Origin: Corynebacterium amycolatum SK46
GTDB lineage: Bacteria; Actinomycetota; Actinomycetes; Mycobacteriales; Mycobacteriaceae
Assembly (NCBI RefSeq): GCF_000173655.1
Contig: NZ_ABZU01000003.1
Location: 1 to 64,000 of the forward strand
Reading direction: 5' to 3'
DNA: 64,000 bases
The notes beneath the pieces are model-generated. The model did no database searches and was not told where the DNA came from. It was given only the letters and a program-made list of their open reading frames with translations. Below, piece after piece: positions 34,948-43,024 of the stretch. A program made the translations under genes and the position numbers. The first letter of the stretch is position 1; every line of letters begins with the position of its first letter.

Positions 34948-36672
34948 GTGACTATGACATCTGATCCACAGACCTCGATTCTCAATAAGGTGCGCAAAGC
35001 TTCGCGAGCTACCTCGGACCTCGTTCTCGGACTCGCACCGGTGACGCAGGCTGGTGTCCTCGGCTCGATGGGACCCGGCGCTGCTGGCAAGGCATTAAAT
35101 TCCATCTACCGCTGGGACTTCCTGCCAGCTGGTCTCCTCGGCATTGCAGCCGGCCGCGATCCGCACCACACCGCAATTATTGATGACGGCGGCTCGCTGA
35201 CCTACGAGGAGCTGCATGAGCGCTCCACTGCCCTGGCGCGAGCACTCCGCCACGGCGATATTCAGCAGCGCGACCGCATCGGTGTGCTGGCTCGCAACCA
35301 CCGCGGTTTCATTATGGCTCTGTGCGCCCACGGTCGCCTCGGCACCGACCTGGTGCTGCTCAACACCGGCGCCTCTGCCGAGCAGACTCTGGCCGTGATT
35401 CGTGAGCAGAAGATTGACTTCCTGTTTATTGATGAGGAATTCACTCACATGTTGCCGGAGGGCTTCGATGAGTGCCCGGTCGCAGTGTCGTGGTTCGAAA
35501 ACTACGGTGACACCTCCTGCGTTCGCGAGGGCTGGACCTCCATGCAGGAGATGCTGAAGACGGCACCTCCAGCAAAGTGGCCAACCGCCGAGCTGCCAAG
35601 CCGCCCGCGCCGTGGTCGCGTTATTATTCTGACTTCCGGAACCACCGGCACTCCAAAGGGAGCCAAGCGTCCGGAGCCACGCAGCTGGATGCCGGCATCG
35701 TCCATCATGAGCCGCATTCCGCTGCGCCAGCGTCGCCCGGCTTACCTTGCGGCTCCGCTGTTCCACACTTGGGGCTTCGCAACTGCACAGCTGTGCATCG
35801 CACTGCGTTCCACCATGATCATGCGCCGCAAGTTCGATCCAGCCGACAGCCTCCGCATTATCGAGCAGCACTCTCCGCACACCATCTTCCTGGTGCCGAC
35901 CATGCTGCAGCGCATGATTGAGATTCTCCCCGACAACTACGACATCGGCGCGACATCGCTGAAAGTCATCGCATCCTGTGGTTCGGCTATCCCCGAGGGA
36001 ATTGTCACCAAGACCCTCGAGCGCTTCGGACCGGTTCTCTACAACCAGTACGGCTCCACCGAGGTCAGCTGGGCAACCATTGCTACCCCGGATGAGCTCA
36101 AGGCAAATCCAACCACGGCAGGTCGCGCACCGCTGGGCACTCGTGTCCAGATTCTCGACGAAGACGGCAACCGCGTTGCCGACGGCGAGACCGGTCGAAT
36201 CTTCGTGGGCAACAACATGTTGTACGAGGGCTACACCCGCCCCGGCGCGGACAAGCAGGTCATTGACGGCATGGTCTGTACCGGTGACTTGGGTCGAATG
36301 GAAAATGGTCTGCTCTACATCTCCGGTCGCGAGGACGACATGATTGTCTCCGGTGGCGAGAACGTCTTCCCACGTCAGACCGAAGATGCACTCAGCCAGC
36401 TCGAGGGTATCCGCGAGTGTGCAGTCGCAGGTGTTCCGGATGAGCGCTTCGGTCAGGCTCTGGTCGCCTGGGTTGTCCGCGACGATTCCCCTGAGGGCCG
36501 TGCCCTGACCAATGAGCAGATTCGCACATACGTCAAGCAGCACCTCAGCCGCTTCGCTGTTCCGCGCGAGACCGTGTTCCTCGATGAACTGCCACGCAAC
36601 GCAGTCGGCAAGGTGGTTCCTCGCCACCTGCCGAAGCCGTGGGAGAATGCCGCCGAGGAGAAGGCGGCTTAG
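34948..36672 (+). CDS. Long-chain fatty acid-CoA ligase (FadD2-like)
   Basis: 574 residues (start GTG 34948 or ATG 34954; GGAAG precedes both). ANL-family adenylating enzyme: AMP-binding motif ILTSGTTGTPKGAKRP, motif YNQYGSTEVSWA, GDLGRMENGLLYISGREDDMIVSGGENV and the C-terminal catalytic Lys in NAVGKVVPRHLP. It activates fatty acids to acyl-CoA through acyl-AMP. The N-terminal ~70 residues are similar to FadD2-type proteins of mycobacteria (Rv0270), which lie convergent with fadE6; here two acyl-CoA dehydrogenase genes lie 23 kb away in the convergent orientation. Confidence 0.9.
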   Translation: MTMTSDPQTSILNKVRKASRATSDLVLGLAPVTQAGVLGSMGPGAAGKALNSIYRWDFLPAGLLGIAAGRDPHHTAIIDDGGSLTYEELHERSTALARALRHGDIQQRDRIGVLARNHRGFIMALCAHGRLGTDLVLLNTGASAEQTLAVIREQKIDFLFIDEEFTHMLPEGFDECPVAVSWFENYGDTSCVREGWTSMQEMLKTAPPAKWPTAELPSRPRRGRVIILTSGTTGTPKGAKRPEPRSWMPASSIMSRIPLRQRRPAYLAAPLFHTWGFATAQLCIALRSTMIMRRKFDPADSLRIIEQHSPHTIFLVPTMLQRMIEILPDNYDIGATSLKVIASCGSAIPEGIVTKTLERFGPVLYNQYGSTEVSWATIATPDELKANPTTAGRAPLGTRVQILDEDGNRVADGETGRIFVGNNMLYEGYTRPGADKQVIDGMVCTGDLGRMENGLLYISGREDDMIVSGGENVFPRQTEDALSQLEGIRECAVAGVPDERFGQALVAWVVRDDSPEGRALTNEQIRTYVKQHLSRFAVPRETVFLDELPRNAVGKVVPRHLPKPWENAAEEKAA

Positions 36673-36698
36673 GGCGCAGAGACCGTCGTAAAGCAAAA

Positions 36699-36741
36699 AG
36701 CGCCGACCACAGTGCAAAACTGCACTTTCGTGGTCGGCGCT
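36699..36741. terminator. Bidirectional terminator after the acyl-CoA ligase
   Basis: 12-bp outer stem AGCGCCGACCAC/GTGGTCGGCGCT with an inner AGTGCA/TGCACT stem. The minus strand then reads TTTTTGCTTT, which makes it a good terminator for the gene ending at 36761; the plus strand exit is weaker. Confidence 0.8.
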
Positions 36742-36760
36742 GTTCTGTCAAAAGTTGCAG

Positions 36761-37618
36761 CTAGCCAGCCTGCAGGACACCGTAGTCGATGACATCGTCC
36801 TGGAAGATGTTCTCATCATCGGCGTTGTAGACGTTGATTTCGCTCGGCGTCAGCACATATTCAATGCCGCCGTTCTTGGCGATGATTTCGTTTGTAGAGT
36901 AACTAACCACACTGTACGGATCTGGGTTCTCCGAAATATCACCGAAGTGGCCGACATAGTAGCGCTGCTGGCGATTACTGGAGTTCTCGCAGATTACGAT
37001 CCATCCCTCGGTTGTCTCAGCAAGAATTCGCGCGTAATACCCACTCGAACAGCGCGCACTATTGTCAATCCAACCACGCTCGTCAAAGTCAGTGCCGTAC
37101 GTATTACGGCTCATGTCAAAGCCCGAACGCTTTGATGAAGACTTCTGTCGTGTCGTAGAGGGCGCCGCCGGCTCCGGCTCGCTCGTCGCGGTCTCAGTGT
37201 AAGTTTGAGTCTCCGTATACGTCTCCGTCGGAGCAGGGGCCGCAGTGCTTGACGACGAATCCCCCGCCGCAACCGTATCGGGCGACTGCGGTGACTGATC
37301 TGCGTCCTCGGAATCCGAACCCGTGACCATGATGCCAATCACCAGCGCCAACCCCAAAATGAGAACACTAACGACGCCAATTGCGGCATAGAGAACCGTA
37401 TTTGACTTTGAACCACTCTGCGGTACTGCGGGCTGAGCAGGCTGCTGCTGGGTGGAAGACCCGAGCTGGGTGTCGGAATTAAAAGGATTGAACTCGGTTG
37501 TTTCATTGAGGTCGTTCGAAGAACTCGACCACATGTCCTCGAAATCCTTAGGGCTTCCAAAGTAATCATCGAAGCCATTGCCACCATTCGGCCCATGCGA
37601 GTCCTGTGGGTTAGCCAT
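36761..37618 (-). CDS. Single-span membrane protein with disordered cytoplasmic tail
   Basis: 285 residues. A cytoplasmic N-terminus of ~70 residues is rich in Phe/Asp/Asn/Gly (NGFDDYFGSPKDFEDMW, FNPFNSD), then a transmembrane helix at about 76-98, a Thr/Pro/Ser linker (TETYTETQTYTETATSEPE), and a C-terminal domain with two cysteines (NSARCSSGYYARILAET, WIVICENSS). The C-terminal domain is of a type seen after protein-kinase transmembrane helices, but I cannot name it. The aromatic N-terminal tail resembles those of other proteins in the block. Confidence 0.75.
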   Translation of the reverse strand: MANPQDSHGPNGGNGFDDYFGSPKDFEDMWSSSSNDLNETTEFNPFNSDTQLGSSTQQQPAQPAVPQSGSKSNTVLYAAIGVVSVLILGLALVIGIMVTGSDSEDADQSPQSPDTVAAGDSSSSTAAPAPTETYTETQTYTETATSEPEPAAPSTTRQKSSSKRSGFDMSRNTYGTDFDERGWIDNSARCSSGYYARILAETTEGWIVICENSSNRQQRYYVGHFGDISENPDPYSVVSYSTNEIIAKNGGIEYVLTPSEINVYNADDENIFQDDVIDYGVLQAG

Positions 37619-37672
37619 TGAATTCGTCCTTATCCGAAAGATTTCTTATCCAGGTCTAAGCATATCGTCGTT

Positions 37673-39130
37673 TTAGGTGTTTACCGCAATTTTGTAGTGC
37701 TGTACATAGTTACGATCGGATATCTGTCCCAACATCAACTCAGGTTCTAGCCCGAACAAAGACCAGCGAGTTTTCACTGACCACGCGAGAGACTCCGGAG
37801 TCCTGGTCCTGTGATAAGTGACTTGCGACCCATCAGTATGAATATGGATACGGGTGTAGCCGCCGGGATAACCGAGCGATGATCCGCGCTCACAGAAGTC
37901 CGTCGCCCCAACATCCGCAACTCCCCGACGGTTGCGGTGCGTGTGACCTGCAAATACCGCCTTTGCCCCTGGAGTTGCAGCTAGAATTTTCTGAAGTGCT
38001 GCCGCTTGAGTTCGTTCGAGCATAAAGGACGGACCTCCGAGGTGCGATTGCACGGCATCATCGGTAATCGGATGGTGTGCAAACAAAATTGTCGGCCGTT
38101 CCGGATCTTGAGCGAGCTCTGCACGAACGGCACGCATCTGCCGCTCATTAATACGGCCACCGGCATAGCCGAATTCAGCGGTATCCAGCCCAATGAGACG
38201 GACCTCCCCGACTTGAGTCACCCAATGCTGCTGCGTGGGGACAAGCAGACCACTGAAGTAATCGGGAATATAGGTTTTCCCCTTTCGAATGTCCCGTCCA
38301 CGTCGGCCATTGATATTTGGCAGCCCAGGAGGATGGATATCATGATTGCCTCGAGTGACAAACCACTGTTTGCCCATTTCACCGAACTGATTCATCACTC
38401 GGAGGAATTCATCGTATTCCTCCGGACGGTTACTATCCGTGCAGTCACCGTTGACGACAATGGTGTCAATGCCGTCTTCCTTCACTGTCTTGAGCAGGCT
38501 CTCCAACTGCATCGAAGGGAATGGTTGCTCGCCAGGCTCCGAAGAGAGACCGAAATTACCGAAACGAATACCGTCGTGATTCGGCTTGCCAATATGTGTG
38601 TCATTAGTCAGGGCGATAGTGGCCAGCAATTTACCGCTCAGCGTCGGCAGTGTTTTGAAAACGCCGAGGTGCTCAGGAGCCGTCTTGCTCATTGTTACTG
38701 CAAGGGTGGGCTCCGCCTTGGCATCGTCTGACCAGCATTCAAACTGATATTCACGATCGGGCTCCAGTCCTTCAATCACCACATGGTGATACCCGGACTC
38801 CGAGAAACCCTCATGCACCGTTTTAAGCTCTCCACCGCCCACTGGTGCCATAAGCACCCGTTGTCCGGCTGCAACCGTTGGCCTAGCCAAGCCGTAGGCC
38901 GTCTTCACACCCGGCGCGTAGGTAGCCCACGTGAAAGCCACCGACGTATCAGTTACCGTAACGACCTCGAGATCACTGGCCTGTACCGCCATTGACTTAG
39001 TGTCGTCCTCGGATAGCCCCAAACCTGCAGTTACCAGCCCAAGGCCGTAGGCTCCCGAGGTCTTGGCCAAAGCCATTGAACTAGCAGCGAGGGTCGCGAC
39101 TGAAAGGTATGCGCGGCGCGAAATGCTCAT
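37673..39130 (-). CDS. Exported metallophosphoesterase (purple acid phosphatase-like)
   Basis: 485 residues with a Tat-type start (MSISRRAYLSVATLAASS; Arg-Arg with a hydrophobic stretch). A fibronectin-III-like region of ~110 residues (TDTSVAFTWATYAPG to YQFECWSDD) precedes the calcineurin-like phosphoesterase domain. All metal motifs are seen: NDTHIG, VNGDCTD, TRGNHDIH, FAHHPI and AGHTHRN. Expected to hydrolyse phosphate mono- or diesters outside the cell using a dinuclear metal centre; the substrate is unknown. It lies between the membrane-protein gene and the divergent TPR-like gene. Confidence 0.88.
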   Translation of the reverse strand: MSISRRAYLSVATLAASSMALAKTSGAYGLGLVTAGLGLSEDDTKSMAVQASDLEVVTVTDTSVAFTWATYAPGVKTAYGLARPTVAAGQRVLMAPVGGGELKTVHEGFSESGYHHVVIEGLEPDREYQFECWSDDAKAEPTLAVTMSKTAPEHLGVFKTLPTLSGKLLATIALTNDTHIGKPNHDGIRFGNFGLSSEPGEQPFPSMQLESLLKTVKEDGIDTIVVNGDCTDSNRPEEYDEFLRVMNQFGEMGKQWFVTRGNHDIHPPGLPNINGRRGRDIRKGKTYIPDYFSGLLVPTQQHWVTQVGEVRLIGLDTAEFGYAGGRINERQMRAVRAELAQDPERPTILFAHHPITDDAVQSHLGGPSFMLERTQAAALQKILAATPGAKAVFAGHTHRNRRGVADVGATDFCERGSSLGYPGGYTRIHIHTDGSQVTYHRTRTPESLAWSVKTRWSLFGLEPELMLGQISDRNYVQHYKIAVNT

Positions 39131-39280
39131 AACCGCTAAGAGTAAGACGAAAAAGTTAAAGACAAATGAACAACCGAATCCTTGGCAATTATGGGGTTAG
39201 TGGCGTGTGATTTTCACATATTGGATGCATTTTTGGCCCTCATGCTGCCCAAGCGGTTGATCTCCGGCTAGGCTCATCAT

Positions 39281-40633
39281 ATGTCCCTCAATAATATTCT
39301 CGAGCGAGTACGGCTCATCGATGCACCAGCCTCGGAAGAAATCCAAGAGATTCACCAAACTGGCACTATCGACGACCAAGAGGGCCAAATACTCGCACAG
39401 CTGGAGCAGCTTGACGCCGTCACCCAGGTTCAACCAGACCGCGAAAGCTGGGCACGCCTCATCGCACTCTTTGCCGCCCGGGCTGACGCCCACGCTAAGC
39501 GCGGCGAAGTCGAAGAGGCACAGGAAGCTTTCCGACGAGCCGCTATTTATGGCCTTCTCATCGGGGACGCTCAGCTACGAGAGCAGTCGCTTCAAGCTGC
39601 TGAGAATGCCGCCTCTATTGTCGACTCGGCCTCTGTCGCCAAGGGAGCCACAGACCTAGAAGCCGACGAAGCGGCCCCAAAACACGCAGTTCCTGACCAT
39701 AGTGAGCAGCGCACTTGGGCTACTGCTGCTGAGCTCACCGAGCTCGAACCTGAAGAATTCGGCCACTCAATGAATGAGCTTGCAGGCCTTGATGACCCCA
39801 CTGCCACGCAGCTAATTAAAGACTGCTACGACACCCTGTCAGCGCAGCTCACTCAGGCGACAAAGGAAAACGACGCCGATCGGCAGATTCAAATTGCAGA
39901 CCGCGTCATTGCCGGTGCGAACTCATCTGTTCACCCCACACCAGAGCTACTCTCAAACTGTGTCTTCACCAAGTCGGTCGCACTGGCTCAGCGTGGCTTT
40001 TCGCCACAGCTAGAGTCCGCCGTGGACGAGGCTATTAACGTCTTCAGCACTTCCGATCACGACACCGCCGGAGAGACCCTCATGCTTTGCTACCGGGCAC
40101 TTATTCCGATCCCCGAGGCGTCTGCGCAACGATTCCGTTTACTTTCGGCAGCATCAGGCCACTATGAGGAAGCGCAAAACACACCACAATCATTGACCTG
40201 CCAGATTGAACTGGGCATGGAACATCAGCGCACGAACAACTTCGCTGATGCGTTTACATTTTTCCAAAATGCCGCACAGCAGTCATACAACGCACAGGTT
40301 CCTGCGACCTTCACACGAGCTAGTTTTCTCGTCGGAGATTCTTGGGGCAGAGCTATCCAAGAGAGGAAAGTCGAGCCCAACAAAGGCGCATTTAATGCCG
40401 CCCGTGCCTACATAAGTGCTATCAGTACTTTCCCGGAAGAACAGTACACCACCAACGCGGACAAACAGATTCTCGCTCTTGCGAACCTGCGGTTAGCCGT
40501 GCTCCTGCACTCTAAGCGGGACTTGGCGCAACATCTCCAAACCACTGCCCGCACCTATGCACTGAAGGCACATTCAATCTTCGAGTCTCTCGGAGAAAAT
40601 GAACGCGCCCAACAGTGCCTCCAATACCAGTAA
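39281..40633 (+). CDS. TPR-like helical repeat protein
   Basis: 450 residues, soluble, almost wholly helical. Several segments fit tetratricopeptide repeats: WARLIALFAARADAHAKRGEVEEAQEAFRRAAIYG, then CQIELGMEHQRTNNFADAFTFFQNAAQQSYN, then LANLRLAVLLHSKRDLAQHLQ. The middle has an acidic disordered stretch. TPR proteins scaffold protein complexes; this one is convergent with the tubulin/GTPase operon and ends against it at a hairpin, so it may belong to the same system. Start ATG 39281; no strong ribosome binding site is visible. Confidence 0.75.
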   Translation: MSLNNILERVRLIDAPASEEIQEIHQTGTIDDQEGQILAQLEQLDAVTQVQPDRESWARLIALFAARADAHAKRGEVEEAQEAFRRAAIYGLLIGDAQLREQSLQAAENAASIVDSASVAKGATDLEADEAAPKHAVPDHSEQRTWATAAELTELEPEEFGHSMNELAGLDDPTATQLIKDCYDTLSAQLTQATKENDADRQIQIADRVIAGANSSVHPTPELLSNCVFTKSVALAQRGFSPQLESAVDEAINVFSTSDHDTAGETLMLCYRALIPIPEASAQRFRLLSAASGHYEEAQNTPQSLTCQIELGMEHQRTNNFADAFTFFQNAAQQSYNAQVPATFTRASFLVGDSWGRAIQERKVEPNKGAFNAARAYISAISTFPEEQYTTNADKQILALANLRLAVLLHSKRDLAQHLQTTARTYALKAHSIFESLGENERAQQCLQYQ

Positions 40634-40636
40634 TGG

Positions 40637-40672
40637 TCGAGTGGTGCTGAGCGAAAACTCAGCACCACTCGA
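40637..40672. terminator. Hairpin between TPR-like gene and GTPase operon
   Basis: 15-bp perfect stem TCGAGTGGTGCTGAG with its complement around loop CGAAAA, in the 52-bp convergent gap. A third CTCAGCAC copy follows at 40676. No long T run; probably a bidirectional stop. Confidence 0.7.
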
Positions 40673-40685
40673 GAACTCAGCACAA

Positions 40686-41714
40686 CTACGGGGTGAAGCC
40701 GTAGTTGAACAGAACCCAACTAATTGGGTCCATGCAACGGTACGGGGCAATCCCCGTTTCCTGAATATGTGAGCCCTTTGGTGGTGCACCAAGTGCCGAT
40801 GTCGCAAAGTACCGACACCGGTGCAGATTCCGCCCAAAGTAGTTATTAAATGAGTTGACCAGAGTTTTTGCGTCCAATTTAATCAACAAACTCTCGACCT
40901 CGTAATGCAGGAGCTGAGAGTCGTGATCGTCATAGTTAAAACCGTTGTCCCGTCGGTAAGCGGAGCCATAGTTGCCCATAATCTGCGCCCACTCACTGTT
41001 TTCAACTGATTCAAGGCTCTGCAAAGTATCGAATTTGGACAGTGCAATCCCAAAGCGAGAGTGGTTGTCCACGTTGAGAACGCGTGTAAGATTCTGCAAC
41101 ACCTTGCTCGGGTCACCGCCGAGTGCAGATTCCGAAATAAAGCCCTTGAGGTAGTTCTTAATCTGCGGAACCTTTAGCGGGTCAAAGAGGAAAAGGATTT
41201 CATCGGCATAATTGAAGAAATCCAGGCGCGAAGTGTCCTCTGGCAGATTTTCCAAATCTTCGCCCGCGACATCACGAATAACAATAAAGAAGTTGCGATT
41301 CTCATTCGTGCTGCGGTCGAAATGAACCCCAAGATGATAAATTAGCGGGTCATGCTGATAGGCATCAGAACTGCTATACGACGGGGTCGGTGGCATAAGG
41401 CCACGTTCTTCAAATAGCGGAGTTTCGTAATTGGTTTCGTAGCGCTCCTGCGTAGTTTCATCCGCAGGTTCGACTACAAATCCAAATTCTTCGCCCATCT
41501 GTTGCAGGAGTTTCACCAGCACGCCGATGTAAAGGGACTTCCCCGATGCTCGAGCACCGGCGAGTGCAATACAGACAGTCGCTGCGTTTTGCCATCCTCG
41601 GGGAAGATCGCGGTCAACGTACTCACTGCGCTCGGCGTTTGGGTCTGACAATGGTTTAAAAGTCCAAGGACAGCGCGTGACAGCGCTAGTCAGAAGCGTT
41701 GGATTGTTGTTCAT
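40686..41714 (-). CDS. TRAFAC-type GTPase (DO-GTPase2-like)
   Basis: 342 residues. Walker A GARASGKS (53-60), switch II/Walker B IRDVAGED with the D-x-x-G motif (148-151), and SKFD (226-229) where most GTPases have NKxD, so guanine specificity may be relaxed. A FLFDPLKVP strand follows Walker B, as in DO-GTPases of predicted conflict systems. The N-terminus may carry a Cys-rich remnant (only TRCPW is visible). It is the last gene of the ten-gene operon and directly follows the degenerate vWA gene and the GAP1-like gene, a gene neighbourhood known for this GTPase family. Family name is from memory and not searched. Confidence 0.8.
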   Translation of the reverse strand: MNNNPTLLTSAVTRCPWTFKPLSDPNAERSEYVDRDLPRGWQNAATVCIALAGARASGKSLYIGVLVKLLQQMGEEFGFVVEPADETTQERYETNYETPLFEERGLMPPTPSYSSSDAYQHDPLIYHLGVHFDRSTNENRNFFIVIRDVAGEDLENLPEDTSRLDFFNYADEILFLFDPLKVPQIKNYLKGFISESALGGDPSKVLQNLTRVLNVDNHSRFGIALSKFDTLQSLESVENSEWAQIMGNYGSAYRRDNGFNYDDHDSQLLHYEVESLLIKLDAKTLVNSFNNYFGRNLHRCRYFATSALGAPPKGSHIQETGIAPYRCMDPISWVLFNYGFTP

Positions 41715-41720
41715 CTTTCA

Positions 41721-43001
41721 CTACCTCCAATTCCCTGGAAACTGACTGTCATTGGGGAAGGGAGTTTCCGAATCACCAGGAAACTCATTGCCGGCGAACG
41801 GCGCGTCCGGAAAACTTGGACGGCTCTCCCCCTGCTGAGATGGCTGTGGATCGAAGCCACCAAAACTGGGCACATCGATATTAGGACCAGATGAGAATCC
41901 CCTACCCGGGACATCAGGAGTGGGATTGTTATCCAATCCTGGAACTGGGAAAGCCGGTGGTTCGATGTCACCGAAGTCAGTTGTGCCGCGCAGCTTTCGC
42001 CGACTGTGCGCCGTCGGTAGAGTCCCCTGAACAACAGTTGCGATTGCTTCGCTCACAATCTTCAGCGGATGCTGCATACCAGAAGCGCTGTCAGCAGCAG
42101 TCACCGGAGCAGACAGTCGACTTTCAAAAGTGGAACCGATGTTGACGATGGCACTGTTGTTGCCTTCTACTGGAATATCCACAGGGTTATCTCCCAGTAC
42201 CAGTGCAACGGCATTGGACTCCGCTAATTCGACTACAGCAGGCGCGACGTCGGAGATGACGAAAGTCAGGTGGCTCATACCGTCACCGGAGTACTCGGCC
42301 CCGCCGACGTACCGATGGCCTTGCTTCACAATCTCAACGACGCGGGATTCGAGCTTTTCTAAGCTTACGCGCTCAGTTCCATCGTGCCCCCAACACAATT
42401 CCACGCTATCTAGAGATGAGCACGCGGCGACGGAGCCGGTGATTACGTTAACTGCCTGCGGAATCAATCCAATAAGAGCCGGCGTGGCCATAGCCGCACC
42501 GCAATCGAGGAAGACCCTAACACCCATACCATCAGGCAAATACGAGTTAGAGGCATCAATCATCGGACGAAGATTAGAACGAACGATACCACCCAACCCG
42601 GCCACGCTCTGTCCAACCGAAGTATTGGCAGTGGAAACTTCTAACCATCCGTCATTCCGGGTGAGAGTGGCAATACGAAGTGGTGAATTGTCACTCAACG
42701 TCGCTGGCGGGAATTCGATAATCTCCTCCGCACTCGAACCACGACGGCCACTGCTAATCTGCACCGTGGCGGAGACTGCATTGGAGAAGTCCGTACCACT
42801 ACCGGGCTGAATGCTAACGCTAATCTCTCCGTTACATTCTAACAGCTTAAAAGCCGAACCCGACATGCGGTTATAGCGACCTTCGCCCTCTAAATTGAGC
42901 TCAGCGGGAACGTTCGAACCGGCGGTGACTACCCGGACCTCGAGCATGCCCTCCATACGGAGCCGAGTGGTCGTGCCTGGGACTAATTGGCGAAAAGACA
43001 T
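41721..43001 (-). CDS. Degenerate vWA-domain protein with disordered aromatic tail
   Basis: 426 residues from ATG 43001, with AAGGAG 5-10 bases upstream. N-terminal ~130 residues form a beta-rich domain (LVPGTTTRLRMEGMLEVRV). Residues ~155-300 look like a vWA fold (YLPDGMGVRVFLDCGAAMATPALIG), but the metal-site motif DxSxS is changed to DCGAA, so metal binding is probably weakened or lost. The last 70 residues are Pro/Phe/Gly/Asp-rich (NPTPDVPGRGFSSG, FPNDSQFPGNW) and disordered. It lies 6 bp before the GTPase gene. A scaffold role for the GTPase is inferred. Confidence 0.7.
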   Translation of the reverse strand: MSFRQLVPGTTTRLRMEGMLEVRVVTAGSNVPAELNLEGEGRYNRMSGSAFKLLECNGEISVSIQPGSGTDFSNAVSATVQISSGRRGSSAEEIIEFPPATLSDNSPLRIATLTRNDGWLEVSTANTSVGQSVAGLGGIVRSNLRPMIDASNSYLPDGMGVRVFLDCGAAMATPALIGLIPQAVNVITGSVAACSSLDSVELCWGHDGTERVSLEKLESRVVEIVKQGHRYVGGAEYSGDGMSHLTFVISDVAPAVVELAESNAVALVLGDNPVDIPVEGNNSAIVNIGSTFESRLSAPVTAADSASGMQHPLKIVSEAIATVVQGTLPTAHSRRKLRGTTDFGDIEPPAFPVPGLDNNPTPDVPGRGFSSGPNIDVPSFGGFDPQPSQQGESRPSFPDAPFAGNEFPGDSETPFPNDSQFPGNWR

Positions 43002-43024
43002 TAGTACTCCTTCAATTCTAATTT

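Noticed and set aside
35095-36717. 540-residue frame opposite the acyl-CoA ligase
   Set aside because: Antisense shadow of a gene with clear ANL motifs.
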